A DNA stretch of 11,981 nt from DASZGI01 sp035938995 (GCF_035938995.1 NZ_DASZGI010000029.1:1-11981); one strand, 5' to 3'; counted from the stretch's first letter, positions 6,198-11,981 are shown. Made by a program: numbers and translations. Notes: generated by a model from the letters alone, not told the origin.

Positions 6198-7673
6198 TCA
6201 GAGCGCCGCGAGCTGGTCCGCGAGCCACTGCTGCGGCGGAAGCGCCGCGCCCGCGGCGGCGAGCCGACCGCACCGCGCACGCCGCTCGTCGCGGTCCATC
6301 GCCAGTGCCTCGTGCAGCGCGTCCGCCGTTCCCGTGATGTCGTACGGGTTCACCACGAGCGCGTCCTCGCCCAGTTCCGCGAACGCACCGGCCTCCCGCG
6401 AAAGGACCAGGCCGCAGCCGCCGCCGGTGGCCGACGCGATGATCGGTATCTCTTTCGCCACCAGGTTCATCCCGTCCCGGATCGGGTTGACCAACGCCAC
6501 GTCCGCGATCCGGTAGGCGGCGAGCGAGCGGGCGAAGTCGTCCTCGACGTGCAGGATCAGCGGCTGCCAGTCCGGGGTGCCGAACTCGTCCGAGATCTCC
6601 TTCGCCGTACTGGTCACGGCCGCCGTGTAGTCGCGGTACTCCGGCAGGTCGTAGCGGCTGGGATAGGCGAAGGCGATGTGCACGACGCGGCCGCGCCACT
6701 CCGGGTACCGGCGCAACAGGTCGGCATAGGCATCGAGCCCGCGCACGATGTTCTTCGACAGCTCGGTGCGGTCGACCCGCACGATCACCTGGCGGTCGCC
6801 GACCGCCTCGCGGAGCGTCGCGAGCCGGTCGTCGACATCGGAGCGCGAGGCCCGCTCGATCATCGACGGGGCGTCCACGCCGAGGCCGTGCACACCGATC
6901 CGGGTCGGCGTCTCGTGGCCCGCCCTGTCGCTGCTCACCGACATCCCGGCCGGGCCGTAGTCGGCCTGCGCGCCGAACTGCCGCACGCAGCAGTCCATGA
7001 AGGCGCGCGCCCAACGCTCCGTCAGGAAGCCGAGGTAATCAGCGCCGAGCATCCCTTCCAGCACCGCGTCCGCGATGTGGTCGGGCAGGATCCGGAAGTA
7101 GTCCGGCGGTGCCCAGGGGGTGTGCGAGAAGTGGCCTATGCGCAGGTCCGGCCGTAGATCCCGGAGCAGCTTCGGAACGAGGGCAAGATGGTAGTCCTGC
7201 ACAAGGACGCGTGCCTCAGGCGCCGCCTCATCCGCTAAGGCATCCGCGAAAGCCTTGTTGTAGGCCGTGTATGCGTCCCATTCGAGGGCGGCCGCCTGCC
7301 CGAACGCCGGAGCGAACGGCGTCGCGTAGAGCATGTGCTGGATGAACCAGAGCGTGGAGTTGGCGACGCCGTTGTAGGCGCCGTGCAGCGTCTCCGGATC
7401 TATGTCCAGCAGCCGGACCGGCATCGAGGAGTCGACGAGGCCCGCGCGGTCGAGCCGTCCGCCCGGACATCTCTCGGCCGCCTCGCGGTCGCCGTCGGAC
7501 AGCGCGGCGCAGACCCAGACCTGCCCGGCGCCGTCGGCAGCCACCGAGGACAGCCCGGAGACCAGTCCGCCGCCGCCCCGTTTCGCGGTCAGGACGCCGT
7601 CGTCCGAGGAGGTGAACGAGACCGGCCCCCGGTTCGAGGCGAGCAGAACCGAGGCCTTCTCCGTGCCGCGCAT
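6198..7673 (-). CDS. otsA: Trehalose-6-phosphate synthase (GT20), 491 aa
   Basis: Retaining glycosyltransferase that joins a nucleotide-activated glucose to glucose-6-phosphate to give trehalose-6-phosphate in the cytoplasm. GT20 motifs are complete: SNRGPV (13-18), the donor loop KRGGGGLVSGL (31-41), YNGVANSTLWF (100-110), VQDYHLALVP (158-167), LGADYLGFLT (209-218), RVDRTELSKNI with R302 and K307 matching E. coli R262/K267, and NPIRDGMNLVAKE (396-408). HFSHTPWAPPDYF is the actinobacterial variant. Streptomyces OtsA was reported to prefer GDP-glucose, so the donor may be GDP- rather than UDP-glucose (inference). The ATG at 7673 is used because the protein begins like the family there; 116 more in-frame codons upstream look non-coding. 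No otsB phosphatase is adjacent. Confidence 0.94.
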   Translation of the reverse strand: MRGTEKASVLLASNRGPVSFTSSDDGVLTAKRGGGGLVSGLSSVAADGAGQVWVCAALSDGDREAAERCPGGRLDRAGLVDSSMPVRLLDIDPETLHGAYNGVANSTLWFIQHMLYATPFAPAFGQAAALEWDAYTAYNKAFADALADEAAPEARVLVQDYHLALVPKLLRDLRPDLRIGHFSHTPWAPPDYFRILPDHIADAVLEGMLGADYLGFLTERWARAFMDCCVRQFGAQADYGPAGMSVSSDRAGHETPTRIGVHGLGVDAPSMIERASRSDVDDRLATLREAVGDRQVIVRVDRTELSKNIVRGLDAYADLLRRYPEWRGRVVHIAFAYPSRYDLPEYRDYTAAVTSTAKEISDEFGTPDWQPLILHVEDDFARSLAAYRIADVALVNPIRDGMNLVAKEIPIIASATGGGCGLVLSREAGAFAELGEDALVVNPYDITGTADALHEALAMDRDERRARCGRLAAAGAALPPQQWLADQLAAL

Positions 7674-8047
7674 TTTCGTGATCGTTTCCTGCGTCGGGCC
7701 CGGTCCAACTCGTGTGCCCGGGCAGGCGTCCGGCCGGGCGTGTCGGCGCCGGCCGGTCGTGCGCGCCGCCCCGGTCGGGGCCGCGCCCACGTAGGCTGTT
7801 TCCCGGACGGTGGGGGCGAAACCCCTTACGGCCGGACCGGGACGACCGGGTCGTGTTGCGTTGCTCACCCTGCCCGTCCACCCGTCGAGACGCCAGTCGA
7901 TCATGGTCACGTCGGCGCTGCCCACGGATTGAAACGGGGGTGGAGCCGCGGCGGCGTTCAGGTAGAGTGCCGTGCAGACAGTGCACTTCAGGTACAGTGC
8001 GACAAGAGCCGGTCGGTGCACCGGCGGACAACTTCATACTGGTTTTG
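7674..8047. promoter_or_regulatory. Divergent promoter region between otsA and the riboswitch-led operon
   Basis: This gene-free stretch carries promoters for otsA (leftward) and for the riboswitch operon (rightward). Two near-identical 14-mers, TTCAGGTAGAGTGC (7957-7970) and TTCAGGTACAGTGC (7987-8000), lie 30 bp apart. Between them is an inverted repeat GTGCA-N5-TGCAC (7972-7986). Each direct repeat contains a TANNNT -10-like hexamer (TAGAGT 7963, TACAGT 7993) without a good -35. A weak AGGAAA lies about 12 bases before the otsA start. Confidence 0.5.
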
Positions 8048-8175
8048 CTCATCCAGAGGAGCTGAGGGAACGGCCCTGCGACGCTCCGGCAACCGCCCTG
8101 ATGACTTCGCGCAGCGAGGCCCCATCGGGAGCAGGTGCCAAATCCGTCCCGCCGAGGTCCGGCGGGGAAGATGAG
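8048..8175 (+). ncRNA. SAM-I riboswitch (S-box leader)
   Basis: The leader matches the S-box consensus in order: CTCATCCAGAGGAGCTGAGGGA, then GGCCCTGCGACGCTCCGGCAACC, then GGTGCCAAATCC, then GGAAGATGAG. P1 pairs CTCATC (8048-8053) with GATGAG (8170-8175). P4 is a 7-bp stem CCCGCCG (8148-8154) / CGGCGGG (8160-8166). High SAM should lower expression of the downstream genes. No terminator lies between P1 and the ATG at 8192; the P1 3' strand runs into GAGGAGAGAGG, which contains the SD, so control is probably at translation initiation. This is SAM-I, not the SAM-II or SAM-IV fold. Confidence 0.92.
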
Positions 8176-8191
8176 GAGAGAGGCCTCGCCC

Positions 8192-9508
8192 ATGACTTTC
8201 GCACCCGCATCCACCACTGCCAACGCCGTTGCCGCCACCTCTGCCGGCACGCCGGGCGTCCCGTTGACCGCCTCCGGCCAGGCCGCGTTCGGCCGCGCGG
8301 TCGCGTTGTCCTGTCGGGAGTGCGGCGAGCGCAGCCCGATCGGCCCGCGGTACGTCTGCGAATCCTGTTTCGGCCCTCTGGAGACTGCCTACGACTTCGG
8401 CGCGATCACCCGCGCGGACATCGAGCGCGGGCCGGCCTCCATCTGGCGCTACGCGCCGCTGCTGCCGGTCCCCGCGGACGTCGCCGACCGGCCCAACCTC
8501 AACCCAGGCTGGACCCGCTTGGTACGCGCCGGGAACCTGGGCAAGGAGCTGGGCCTGCGGTCGCTGTATGTCAAGGACGACTCGGGCAACCCGACGCACT
8601 CGTTCAAGGACCGCGTCGTGGCCATCGCGCTCGAGGCGGCCCGCTCGCTCGGCTTCACTACCCTGTCCTGCTCCTCGACCGGCAACCTGGCCGGGGCGGT
8701 CGGCGCGGCGGCGGCGCGGGCCGGGCTCGACTCGTGCGTGTTCGTCCCGGCCGGCCTGGAGACCGGAAAGATCGTCATGGCCGCGGTCTACGGCGGCCGG
8801 CTGGTGGCCATCGACGGCACCTACGACGAGGTCAACCGGTTCTGCTCGGAGCTGATCGGCGACGAGGCCGGCGAGGGCTGGGGCTTCGTGAACGTCAACC
8901 TGCGCCCCTTCTACTCCGAGGGCTCCAAGACCCTGGCCTTCGAGATCGCCGAGCAGCTCGGCTGGCGGCTGCCCGCGCAGATCGTCATCCCGATCGCGTC
9001 CGGCTCGCAGCTGACCAAGATCGACAAGGGTTTCAAGGAGCTGATCGCACTGGGCCTGGTCGAGGACCGGCCCTACCGGATCTTCGGCGCGCAGGCGGAG
9101 GGGTGCTCGCCGGTGTCCGCCGCGTACAAGGCGGGGCGCGACGTGGTCCAGCCGGTGCGCCCGGACACGATCGCCAAGTCGCTGGCGATCGGCAACCCCG
9201 CCGACGGCCCGTACGTGCTGGACGCGGTCCGGCGCACCGGCGGGGCGGTGGAGGACGTCACCGACGCGCAGATCGTCGACGCGATCCGCCGGCTGGCGCG
9301 CACCGAGGGGATCTTCGCCGAGCCGGCGGGCGGGGTGACCGTCGCCGTCTTGAAGAAGCTGGCCGAGCAGGGGAAGCTCGACCCGGATGCGGAGACGGTC
9401 GTGATCAACTCCGGCGACGGGCTCAAGACCCTGGACGCGGTCGCCGGGACCGGCGTCACCGCCACCATCAAGCCCTCGCTGGCCGCGTTCCGCGCCGCGG
9501 GACTGTGA
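8192..9508 (+). CDS. thrC: Threonine-synthase-family PLP enzyme, 438 aa; probable MetM-type homocysteine synthase
   Basis: Fold-type II PLP enzyme of the ThrC family. An N-terminal zinc-ribbon-like motif has C41xxC44 and C56xxC59. The PLP lysine is K139 in NPTHSFKDR; SSTGNLAGA (161-169) and VINSGDGLKTL (404-414) are cofactor and phosphate loops. By family it would convert O-phosphohomoserine to threonine. Its SAM-I riboswitch and the sulfur-carrier gene 47 bp downstream instead match the MetM/MetO pair reported in Streptomyces, which makes homocysteine from O-phosphohomoserine for methionine. Which reaction it performs cannot be settled from sequence; a second thrC in a hom-thrC-thrB cluster elsewhere would favour MetM. 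The ATG at 8192 has AGAGG eight bases upstream; an in-frame GTG at 8135 lies inside the riboswitch and is rejected. Confidence 0.93.
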   Translation: MTFAPASTTANAVAATSAGTPGVPLTASGQAAFGRAVALSCRECGERSPIGPRYVCESCFGPLETAYDFGAITRADIERGPASIWRYAPLLPVPADVADRPNLNPGWTRLVRAGNLGKELGLRSLYVKDDSGNPTHSFKDRVVAIALEAARSLGFTTLSCSSTGNLAGAVGAAAARAGLDSCVFVPAGLETGKIVMAAVYGGRLVAIDGTYDEVNRFCSELIGDEAGEGWGFVNVNLRPFYSEGSKTLAFEIAEQLGWRLPAQIVIPIASGSQLTKIDKGFKELIALGLVEDRPYRIFGAQAEGCSPVSAAYKAGRDVVQPVRPDTIAKSLAIGNPADGPYVLDAVRRTGGAVEDVTDAQIVDAIRRLARTEGIFAEPAGGVTVAVLKKLAEQGKLDPDAETVVINSGDGLKTLDAVAGTGVTATIKPSLAAFRAAGL

Positions 9509-9555
9509 TTCCCCTCCACCATCCCCGAGACGTCCGAGAGTAAGGAGCGCCAGCC

Positions 9556-9834
9556 ATGGCCGTCACCGTTCGCATCCCGACCATTCTGCGCAGCTACACC
9601 GGCGGAGCCGCCGAGGTGCCTGCCGAAGGCGCGACCCTGGCCGAGGTCATCGACGCGCTGGAGGCGACCTACCCGGGCATCCGGGCGCGCGTGCTCGACG
9701 ACTCCGGCAAGCTGCGCCGCTTCGTGAACGTCTACGTCGACGACGACGACGTGCGATTCGCCGACGGCCTGGCAACGCAGACCAAGGACGGCGCCGCGGT
9801 GTCGATCATCCCGGCGGTCGCCGGAGGCTGTTGA
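9556..9834 (+). CDS. MoaD/ThiS-family sulfur-carrier protein, 92 aa (probable MetO-like)
   Basis: Small beta-grasp protein related to MoaD, ThiS and CysO. It has VTVRIPTILRSYTGG at the start, a helix TLAEVIDALEATYPGI (27-42), RRFVNVYVDDDDVRF (54-68) and a C-terminal tail SIIPAVAGGC. Such proteins are activated at the terminal Gly-Gly as a thiocarboxylate by an E1-like enzyme. Here one Cys follows the diglycine, so that residue probably must be removed first, as for other carriers with extended tails. AAGGAG precedes the ATG by nine bases. The gene shares the operon and the SAM riboswitch with the ThrC-like enzyme, suggesting it donates sulfur for homocysteine synthesis (inference). CysO-type cysteine synthesis is the alternative; no CysM or Mec+ gene is nearby. 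Confidence 0.9.
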   Translation: MAVTVRIPTILRSYTGGAAEVPAEGATLAEVIDALEATYPGIRARVLDDSGKLRRFVNVYVDDDDVRFADGLATQTKDGAAVSIIPAVAGGC

Positions 9835-10125
9835 GCGGCGGTTGTTGATCGCCGACGAAGCGCGGACGGGCCGTCGGCTACCGGGATGAGTGCTCGGTGG
9901 CCGTCGGCCCTGTCGTCCCTCGCGCCGCCCGGCGAGATCGAATGCGCGCGCCCGGCTGCGGGCGGTCCGGTGCGGCGCGCCGGACAGCACCCCCTGCGTC
10001 ATAGTCGGATCGGTGTGCTGTAACCTCCGCAGTAGCGCTAAGCCGCTGACGCGAGACAAACCGGGGTGACACAGCGTCAGGTGATCCCAGCCCGTGGTAG
10101 ACCGTCCCACCGGCTGAGATGATCA

Positions 10126-10141
10126 GTAACCGTACGATTAC
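10126..10141. promoter_or_regulatory. 16-bp near-perfect palindrome, candidate operator
   Basis: GTAACCGTACGATTAC is self-complementary except for one mismatched pair (position 5 against 12). It lies in the AT-rich part of the region upstream of the cold-shock gene. The form suits a dimeric regulator, but no specific factor is recognised. Confidence 0.35.
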
Positions 10142-10406
10142 GTTTCCTTGATCGCTGCCTGTTTCGCGGGATTTCGCCAGGGTTTGTCATGGCGCGAATC
10201 TGTTTTCTTGCTGCGATTTATCGTCCCAATGACCTGTTGCGCCATGGGCGGTTGAGGATAATCTCAGCGCCGGTCGCACAGTTCAGCGAGGCCGCGTTGG
10301 ACACTCCACACACACCGTGTCCGGGCGGCGCAGTAGAACGACAGCAGTCATCACCGGCCCTGGCTTGAAATCTGAGGCTTCAGGGGGCGGGGGGACGAAC
10401 GACCCG

Positions 10407-10425
10407 GTCCCGCGACGGGCGGGAT
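10407..10425 (+). promoter_or_regulatory. Leader hairpin before the cold-shock gene
   Basis: GTCCCGC (10407-10413) and GCGGGAT (10419-10425) form a 7-bp stem, including one G-T wobble, with a 5-nt loop. It ends about 20 bases before AAGGAG, so it leaves the SD free. It may be an mRNA-stabilising or cold-responsive leader element. Confidence 0.4.
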
Positions 10426-10457
10426 CTACGAAGTGGGCCGGCAGCAAGGAGTTTGGA

Positions 10458-10658
10458 ATGGCTCAAGGCACCGTCAAGTGGTTCAACGCGGAGAAGGGCT
10501 ACGGCTTCATCGCGGTCGACGGTGGCGCGGACGTCTTCGTCCACTACAGCGCGATCCAGATGGATGGGTACCGGACCCTTGAGGAGGGGCAGCGAGTCGA
10601 GTTCGAGATCTCGCAAGGCCAGAAGGGTCCGCAAGCCGACATGGTTCGTGCTCTGTAG
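10458..10658 (+). CDS. Cold-shock domain protein, 66 aa (CspA family)
   Basis: Single cold-shock domain that binds single-stranded RNA and DNA, usually acting as an RNA chaperone. The protein spans the whole domain: GTVKWFNAEKGYGFI (4-18) contains RNP1 (KGYGFI), DVFVHYSAI (25-33) contains RNP2 (VFVHY), and GQRVEFEISQGQKGPQADMV closes the barrel. Length is typical. The ATG at 10458 is chosen because AAGGAG lies seven bases upstream and the family begins MAQGTVKWF; an in-frame ATG-like start further upstream would add ~47 unrelated residues. It is monocistronic, with a long upstream region and a strong terminator after it. Confidence 0.96.
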   Translation: MAQGTVKWFNAEKGYGFIAVDGGADVFVHYSAIQMDGYRTLEEGQRVEFEISQGQKGPQADMVRAL

Positions 10659-10681
10659 TTCGGTTTCATCGCCACACCTCT

Positions 10682-10715
10682 CGAGCGCCGACTCCCGAAT
10701 GGGGGCCGGCGCTCG
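10682..10715 (+). terminator. Strong intrinsic terminator after the cold-shock gene
   Basis: An outer perfect stem GAGCGCCG (10683-10690) / CGGCGCTC (10707-10714), extended by one C-G pair, continues after a single A/C mismatch into CTCCC/GGGGG around a GAAT loop. It starts 24 bp after the stop codon. Only a short T-containing stretch follows (GCGCTTGTT). Confidence 0.85.
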
Positions 10716-10993
10716 CGCTTGTTCGCCGCAGCGATAGCGGAATAAAGTTCTCCACTTATCTGGCGCGTCCTTTCCGTAGCCGGTTCGCTACGGACGGTGC
10801 GAATTCCTTTTCAATTGTCATTCCAGTCAGCCGACATATCAGATAACCGTGCGTCATCGGCGGGCTACTGAATTGACAAGGGGCGGCGAAAGGGTGGCGC
10901 GGCCGCAATCGTTGTTCGCCTCCGCCGCGGGATCTTTCGCTCCCCGTCGGCTCTCTGGCGGCTTCGTCGGGCCGCGACCGCCGGGGAACCCGG
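10716..10993. other. Gene-free region between the csp terminator and the groEL promoter
   Basis: A second hairpin has an 8-bp perfect stem TCCGTAGC (10773-10780) / GCTACGGA (10787-10794) with a 6-nt loop, followed a little later by CCTTTTC. It could be a back-up terminator or isolate groEL. A perfect -35 hexamer TTGACA (10873-10878) has no -10 at the right distance. No gene is visible. Confidence 0.45.
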
Positions 10994-11023
10994 CTTGCAC
11001 TCAGAGGTGCCGAGTGCTAATCA
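10994..11023 (+). promoter_or_regulatory. groEL promoter overlapped by CIRCE operator 1
   Basis: CTTGCACTC-N9-GAGTGCTAA (10994-11020) matches the CIRCE consensus TTAGCACTC-N9-GAGTGCTAA, the binding site of the heat-shock repressor HrcA. The same bases hold a -35-like TTGCAC (10995-11000) and, after 17 bp, a -10-like TAATCA (11018-11023). HrcA bound here would cover the promoter. Confidence 0.88.
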
Positions 11024-11029
11024 TGGGAG

Positions 11030-11056
11030 CTGGCACTCTCCGGATGAGAGTGCTAC
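11030..11056 (+). promoter_or_regulatory. CIRCE operator 2
   Basis: CTGGCACTC-N9-GAGTGCTAC is a second CIRCE with the conserved GCACTC/GAGTGC arms. Its centre is 36 bp from that of the first. It starts about where transcription should begin, so it lies at the 5' end of the mRNA. Paired CIRCE sites are known before actinobacterial groE genes. Confidence 0.88.
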
Positions 11057-11181
11057 CAGATGAAGATCCACCAGACGCAGCACCAAGAGATTCGCTTCCA
11101 CTGGTGAGGTGCGCGAGCACCGGCCGTCGCGGGCGCCCGTGGAGCCATAAATTTTGTCCCTTTTCGGGAGGACTGAACCAC
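11057..11181 (+). promoter_or_regulatory. groEL 5' leader with SD near a small hairpin
   Basis: The ~150-nt leader has small hairpins, for example GGTGC-gcga-GCACC (11108-11121) and CACCAG/CTGGTG across ~11072-11106. The SD GGAGG (11167-11171), ten bases before the ATG, partly overlaps a 4-bp stem TCCC (11157-11160) / GGGA (11166-11169). Confidence 0.4.
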
Positions 11182-11981
11182 ATGGCTAAGATCATCGCGT
11201 TCGACGAGGAGGCGCGTCGCGGCCTCGAGCGCGGGATGAACCAGCTCGCGGACGCCGTGAAGGTGACGCTGGGGCCGAAGGGCCGCAACGTCGTGCTGGA
11301 GAAGAAGTGGGGCGCCCCCACCATCACCAACGACGGCGTCTCCATCGCCAAGGAGATCGAGCTCGAGGACCCGTACGAGAAGATCGGGGCCGAGCTGGTC
11401 AAGGAAGTCGCCAAGAAGACCGACGACGTCGCCGGCGACGGCACCACCACCGCGACCGTGCTGGCGCAGGCGCTGGTCCGCGAGGGCCTGCGCAATGTAG
11501 CCGCCGGCGCCAACCCGATCGCCCTGAAGCGGGGCATCGAGGCCGCCGTCGAGCGCATCAGCGAGGAGCTGTCCGCGCTGGCCAAGGAGGTCGAGACGCG
11601 CGAGCAGATCGCGTCGACCGCCTCCATCTCGGCCGCCGACCCGGCGATCGGCGAGCTGATCGCCGAGGCCATGGACAAGGCCGGCAAGGAAGGCGTCATC
11701 ACCGTCGAGGAGAGCAACACCTTCGGCCTCGAGCTCGAGCTCACCGAGGGCATGCGCTTCGACAAGGGCTACATCAACTTCTACTTCGCCACCGACATGG
11801 AGCGGCAGGAGGCGGTCCTCGAGGACCCGTACATCCTGATCGCCAACTCCAAGATCAGCAACGTCAAGGACCTGCTGCCGATCCTGGAGAAGGTCATGCA
11901 GTCGGGCAAGCCGCTGCTGATCATCGCCGAGGACGTCGAGGGCGAGGCCCTGGCCACCCTGGTGGTCAACAAGATCCGCGG
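11182..11981 (+). CDS. groEL: Chaperonin GroEL, 60 kDa (partial, 3' end beyond window)
   Basis: ATP-driven folding chaperonin forming double heptamer rings in the cytoplasm. The first 266 residues are present out of the usual ~540. AKIIAFDEEARRGLERGMNQLADAV begins as usual; KVTLGPKGRNVVLEK (27-41), TNDGVSIAKEIELEDPYE and the nucleotide-binding VAGDGTTTATVLAQ follow. The intermediate domain starts with GANPIALKRGI, and the apical domain is entered at ~190 with EGMRFDKGYI. The ATG at 11182 has GGAGG ten bases upstream. No groES precedes it, so this is the stand-alone copy, equivalent to groEL2 (hsp65 type) of actinobacteria; a second groES-groEL1 operon is expected elsewhere. HrcA/CIRCE control is indicated by the two operators upstream. 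INFYFATD replaces the more common ISxYFVTD sequence, a minor variation. Confidence 0.97.
   Translation, partial: MAKIIAFDEEARRGLERGMNQLADAVKVTLGPKGRNVVLEKKWGAPTITNDGVSIAKEIELEDPYEKIGAELVKEVAKKTDDVAGDGTTTATVLAQALVREGLRNVAAGANPIALKRGIEAAVERISEELSALAKEVETREQIASTASISAADPAIGELIAEAMDKAGKEGVITVEESNTFGLELELTEGMRFDKGYINFYFATDMERQEAVLEDPYILIANSKISNVKDLLPILEKVMQSGKPLLIIAEDVEGEALATLVVNKIR

Larger units (their letters stand above)
9835..10457. other. Gene-free region upstream of the cold-shock gene with several inverted repeats
   Basis: I find no convincing gene here. Just after the sulfur-carrier stop is a weak hairpin CGGCG-N9-CGCCG (9836-9854). Two perfect 7-bp inverted repeats follow: ACAGCAC (9984-9990)/GTGCTGT (10015-10021) and CTGACGC (10046-10052)/GCGTCAG (10074-10080). 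A near-palindrome occupies 10126-10141. From ~10120 to 10265 the DNA is much richer in A/T than its surroundings and probably contains the csp promoter; GATAAT at 10257-10262 is a candidate -10. No known riboswitch consensus is recognised. Confidence 0.5.

Noticed and set aside
7674..8021. 116-codon upstream extension of otsA
   Set aside because: The family N-terminus starts at 7673. The extension has an unusual composition and runs through the direct repeats of the divergent promoter region.
8135..8191. Upstream GTG start extending the ThrC-like protein by 19 residues
   Set aside because: It lies inside the conserved core of the SAM riboswitch and has no SD.
9984..10080. Match to the actinobacterial ydaO (c-di-AMP) or 6C RNA motifs
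   Set aside because: Some short similarities exist, but the required ordered consensus blocks are not present and no fitting target gene follows closely.
9073..10110. 345-aa minus-strand open frame over the ThrC-like and sulfur-carrier genes
   Set aside because: It crosses two well-supported genes in antisense and shows Ser/Arg-rich shadow composition.
10066..10122. Short 18-codon reading frame starting with GTG
   Set aside because: It is too short, overlaps the inverted repeat at 10046-10080 and has no family resemblance. GGGG before it is not a convincing SD.
10873..10878. Perfect -35 hexamer TTGACA upstream of groEL
   Set aside because: The sequence 16-19 bp downstream is GC-rich with no -10 box, and the CIRCE-overlapped promoter explains groEL better.
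11001..11765. 254-aa minus-strand open frame over groEL
   Set aside because: It is antisense to an unambiguous GroEL, which is absent from a stop-bounded ORF list only because it runs off the window. It is also Ser-rich and without domains.

Overview
The window is chromosomal DNA from a high-GC actinobacterium. Evidence: strongly G/C-biased third codon positions, GTG starts, purine-rich Shine-Dalgarno (SD) sites, a DasR-type operator, tandem CIRCE elements and a DUF3263 gene. From memory, the order nagA / DUF3263 / otsA / thrC-like / MoaD-like / cold-shock gene / groEL resembles the Streptomyces chromosome around groEL2. A streptomycete or a relative such as Catenulisporales fits; the genus cannot be fixed from sequence alone. 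There are no rRNAs, tRNAs, insertion sequences or CRISPR arrays.

Layout. 1-179 holds a perfect hairpin and no gene. 180-527 (-) is a small unrecognised protein. 805-2031 (+) is a GAF-GGDEF diguanylate cyclase whose 3' end overlaps a convergent FtsK/SpoIIIE-like membrane ATPase (1982-3646, -). The ATPase is preceded by a 64-residue membrane protein (3735-3929, -). 4108-5295 (-) is nagA, with a DasR-responsive element inside its likely core promoter. 5651-6079 (+) is a DUF3263 protein, convergent with otsA (6198-7673, -). A SAM-I riboswitch (8048-8175) then leads a threonine-synthase-like PLP enzyme (8192-9508, +) and a MoaD/ThiS-type sulfur carrier (9556-9834, +). A 620-bp gene-free stretch with several inverted repeats precedes a cold-shock protein (10458-10658, +), which ends in a strong terminator. 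Last is groEL, cut by the window end (11182-11981, +), under two CIRCE operators.

How the genes may work together. The riboswitch, PLP enzyme and sulfur carrier form the most informative unit. SAM control makes little sense for a plain threonine synthase. It makes good sense if the pair makes homocysteine from O-phosphohomoserine with a protein thiocarboxylate as sulfur donor, as in the MetM/MetO route reported in Streptomyces. The other genes look like independent one- or two-gene units: amino-sugar use (nagA, GlcNAc/DasR control), trehalose-6-phosphate synthesis (otsA, no otsB here), c-di-GMP signalling, a possible DNA-translocating membrane ATPase, and temperature-stress proteins (Csp, GroEL).
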